Part shown: positions 63,712-64,000 of the stretch, one piece after another
How positions within the stretch are numbered: position 1 is the stretch's first letter
Layout: each line of letters starts with the position of its first letter
Source: Margaritifera margaritifera
Lineage: Eukaryota > Mollusca > Bivalvia > Unionida > Margaritiferidae
Direction: 5' to 3'
Assembly: GCA_029931535.1 (NCBI GenBank)
Contig: JAQPZY010001473.1
Location: forward strand, 124,001-188,000
DNA: 64,000 nt
Program-made: the position numbers and the translations under genes
Notes under the pieces: generated by a model
Told to the model about the DNA's origin: nothing
What the model saw: the letters and a program-made list of their open reading frames with translations, nothing else
Database searches by the model: none

Positions 63712-64000
63712 ATTTTTAAAAAAATGAGTTTTACACTGTCTTGATATAACTTAGAGAAATAAAGAATAGTATGTAAATATATACACTGCTGTCTTTTATT
63801 TCATTTCATATTGTTTCACTCTTATGATGTTATGCCCTCAAATCTCGATTCACTAATCCAAGCTGAGGAACCGCTCAACTCAACTTTGAGCATTTCACTC
63901 AAATAAATGAGATAGCGTCTTACCTAACTCAAAGAATACACTAAAAAAAATGGTGTATGCACATCGCCTATGTAGACGCCGTAGAATGGATGTAAAAAAA
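63712..64000. other. No recognisable gene at the window end
   Basis: AT-rich sequence, nothing recognised. Confidence 0.4.

Overview
This window looks like repeat-dense, AT-rich animal nuclear DNA. I found no convincing intact host gene and no rRNA or functional tRNA. Nearly everything recognisable is a mobile element, a virus-like gene relic, a satellite array or a microsatellite. The mix (Ty3/gypsy elements of Gmr1-type gene order, CR1/L2-like and L1/Tx1-like LINEs, a Crypton-type recombinase relic, hAT and pogo relics, a Polinton-like DNA polymerase relic) suggests a marine invertebrate, perhaps a mollusc. That assignment is inference; no host marker gene is present.

Layout. 1-1412 is host-like sequence ending in a degenerate ~130-bp tandem repeat. 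1413-7593 is a very young but defective LTR retrotransposon (element A, + strand) inserted in that repeat, with TTAC target-site duplications (TSDs). 7598-10560 is the rest of the repeat, one small doubtful ORF and featureless DNA. 10565-12138 is an L1-like LINE relic. 12143-21296 is a nest on the minus strand: element C (same family as A, TSD AAAG) holds a second retrotransposon (element B, 12695-18331), and a later deletion removed the 3' end of B and most of the pol of C. 21301-25080 has no gene, one long microsatellite and a minisatellite. 25085-29326 is a solo LTR of the A/C family split by a CR1/L2-like LINE.

29570-33700 carries consecutive decayed genes on the + strand: a protein-primed-type family B DNA polymerase, a cysteine-rich segment, a BIR domain, and a Crypton-like tyrosine recombinase whose two ends are separated by a CT microsatellite. 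They may be remains of one Polinton-like or virus-derived element. 33700-43440 holds microsatellites, a foldback repeat, two small non-autonomous DNA transposons, another solo LTR inside a TA microsatellite, and a pogo-like transposase relic with HTH-psq and PHD-finger pieces. 43450-49125 has two related decayed coiled-coil/fibre-like gene pieces on the minus strand, one expanded by a 27-bp coding minisatellite, flanking a 3.2-kb AT-rich satellite (unit ~52 bp). 49500-50160 is another L1-like RT relic. 51951-62416 is a 10.5-kb satellite (unit ~62-63 bp) with a 3.8-kb higher-order duplication. 63170-63711 is the C-terminus of a hAT transposase.

The best candidates for something new are the PolB-BIR-tyrosine recombinase relic cluster, the fibre-like protein with a 9-residue repeat expansion beside satellite A, and the consistent protease-integrase-RT-RNase H order in the retrotransposons (RT seen in A and B; C preserves only the integrase part).
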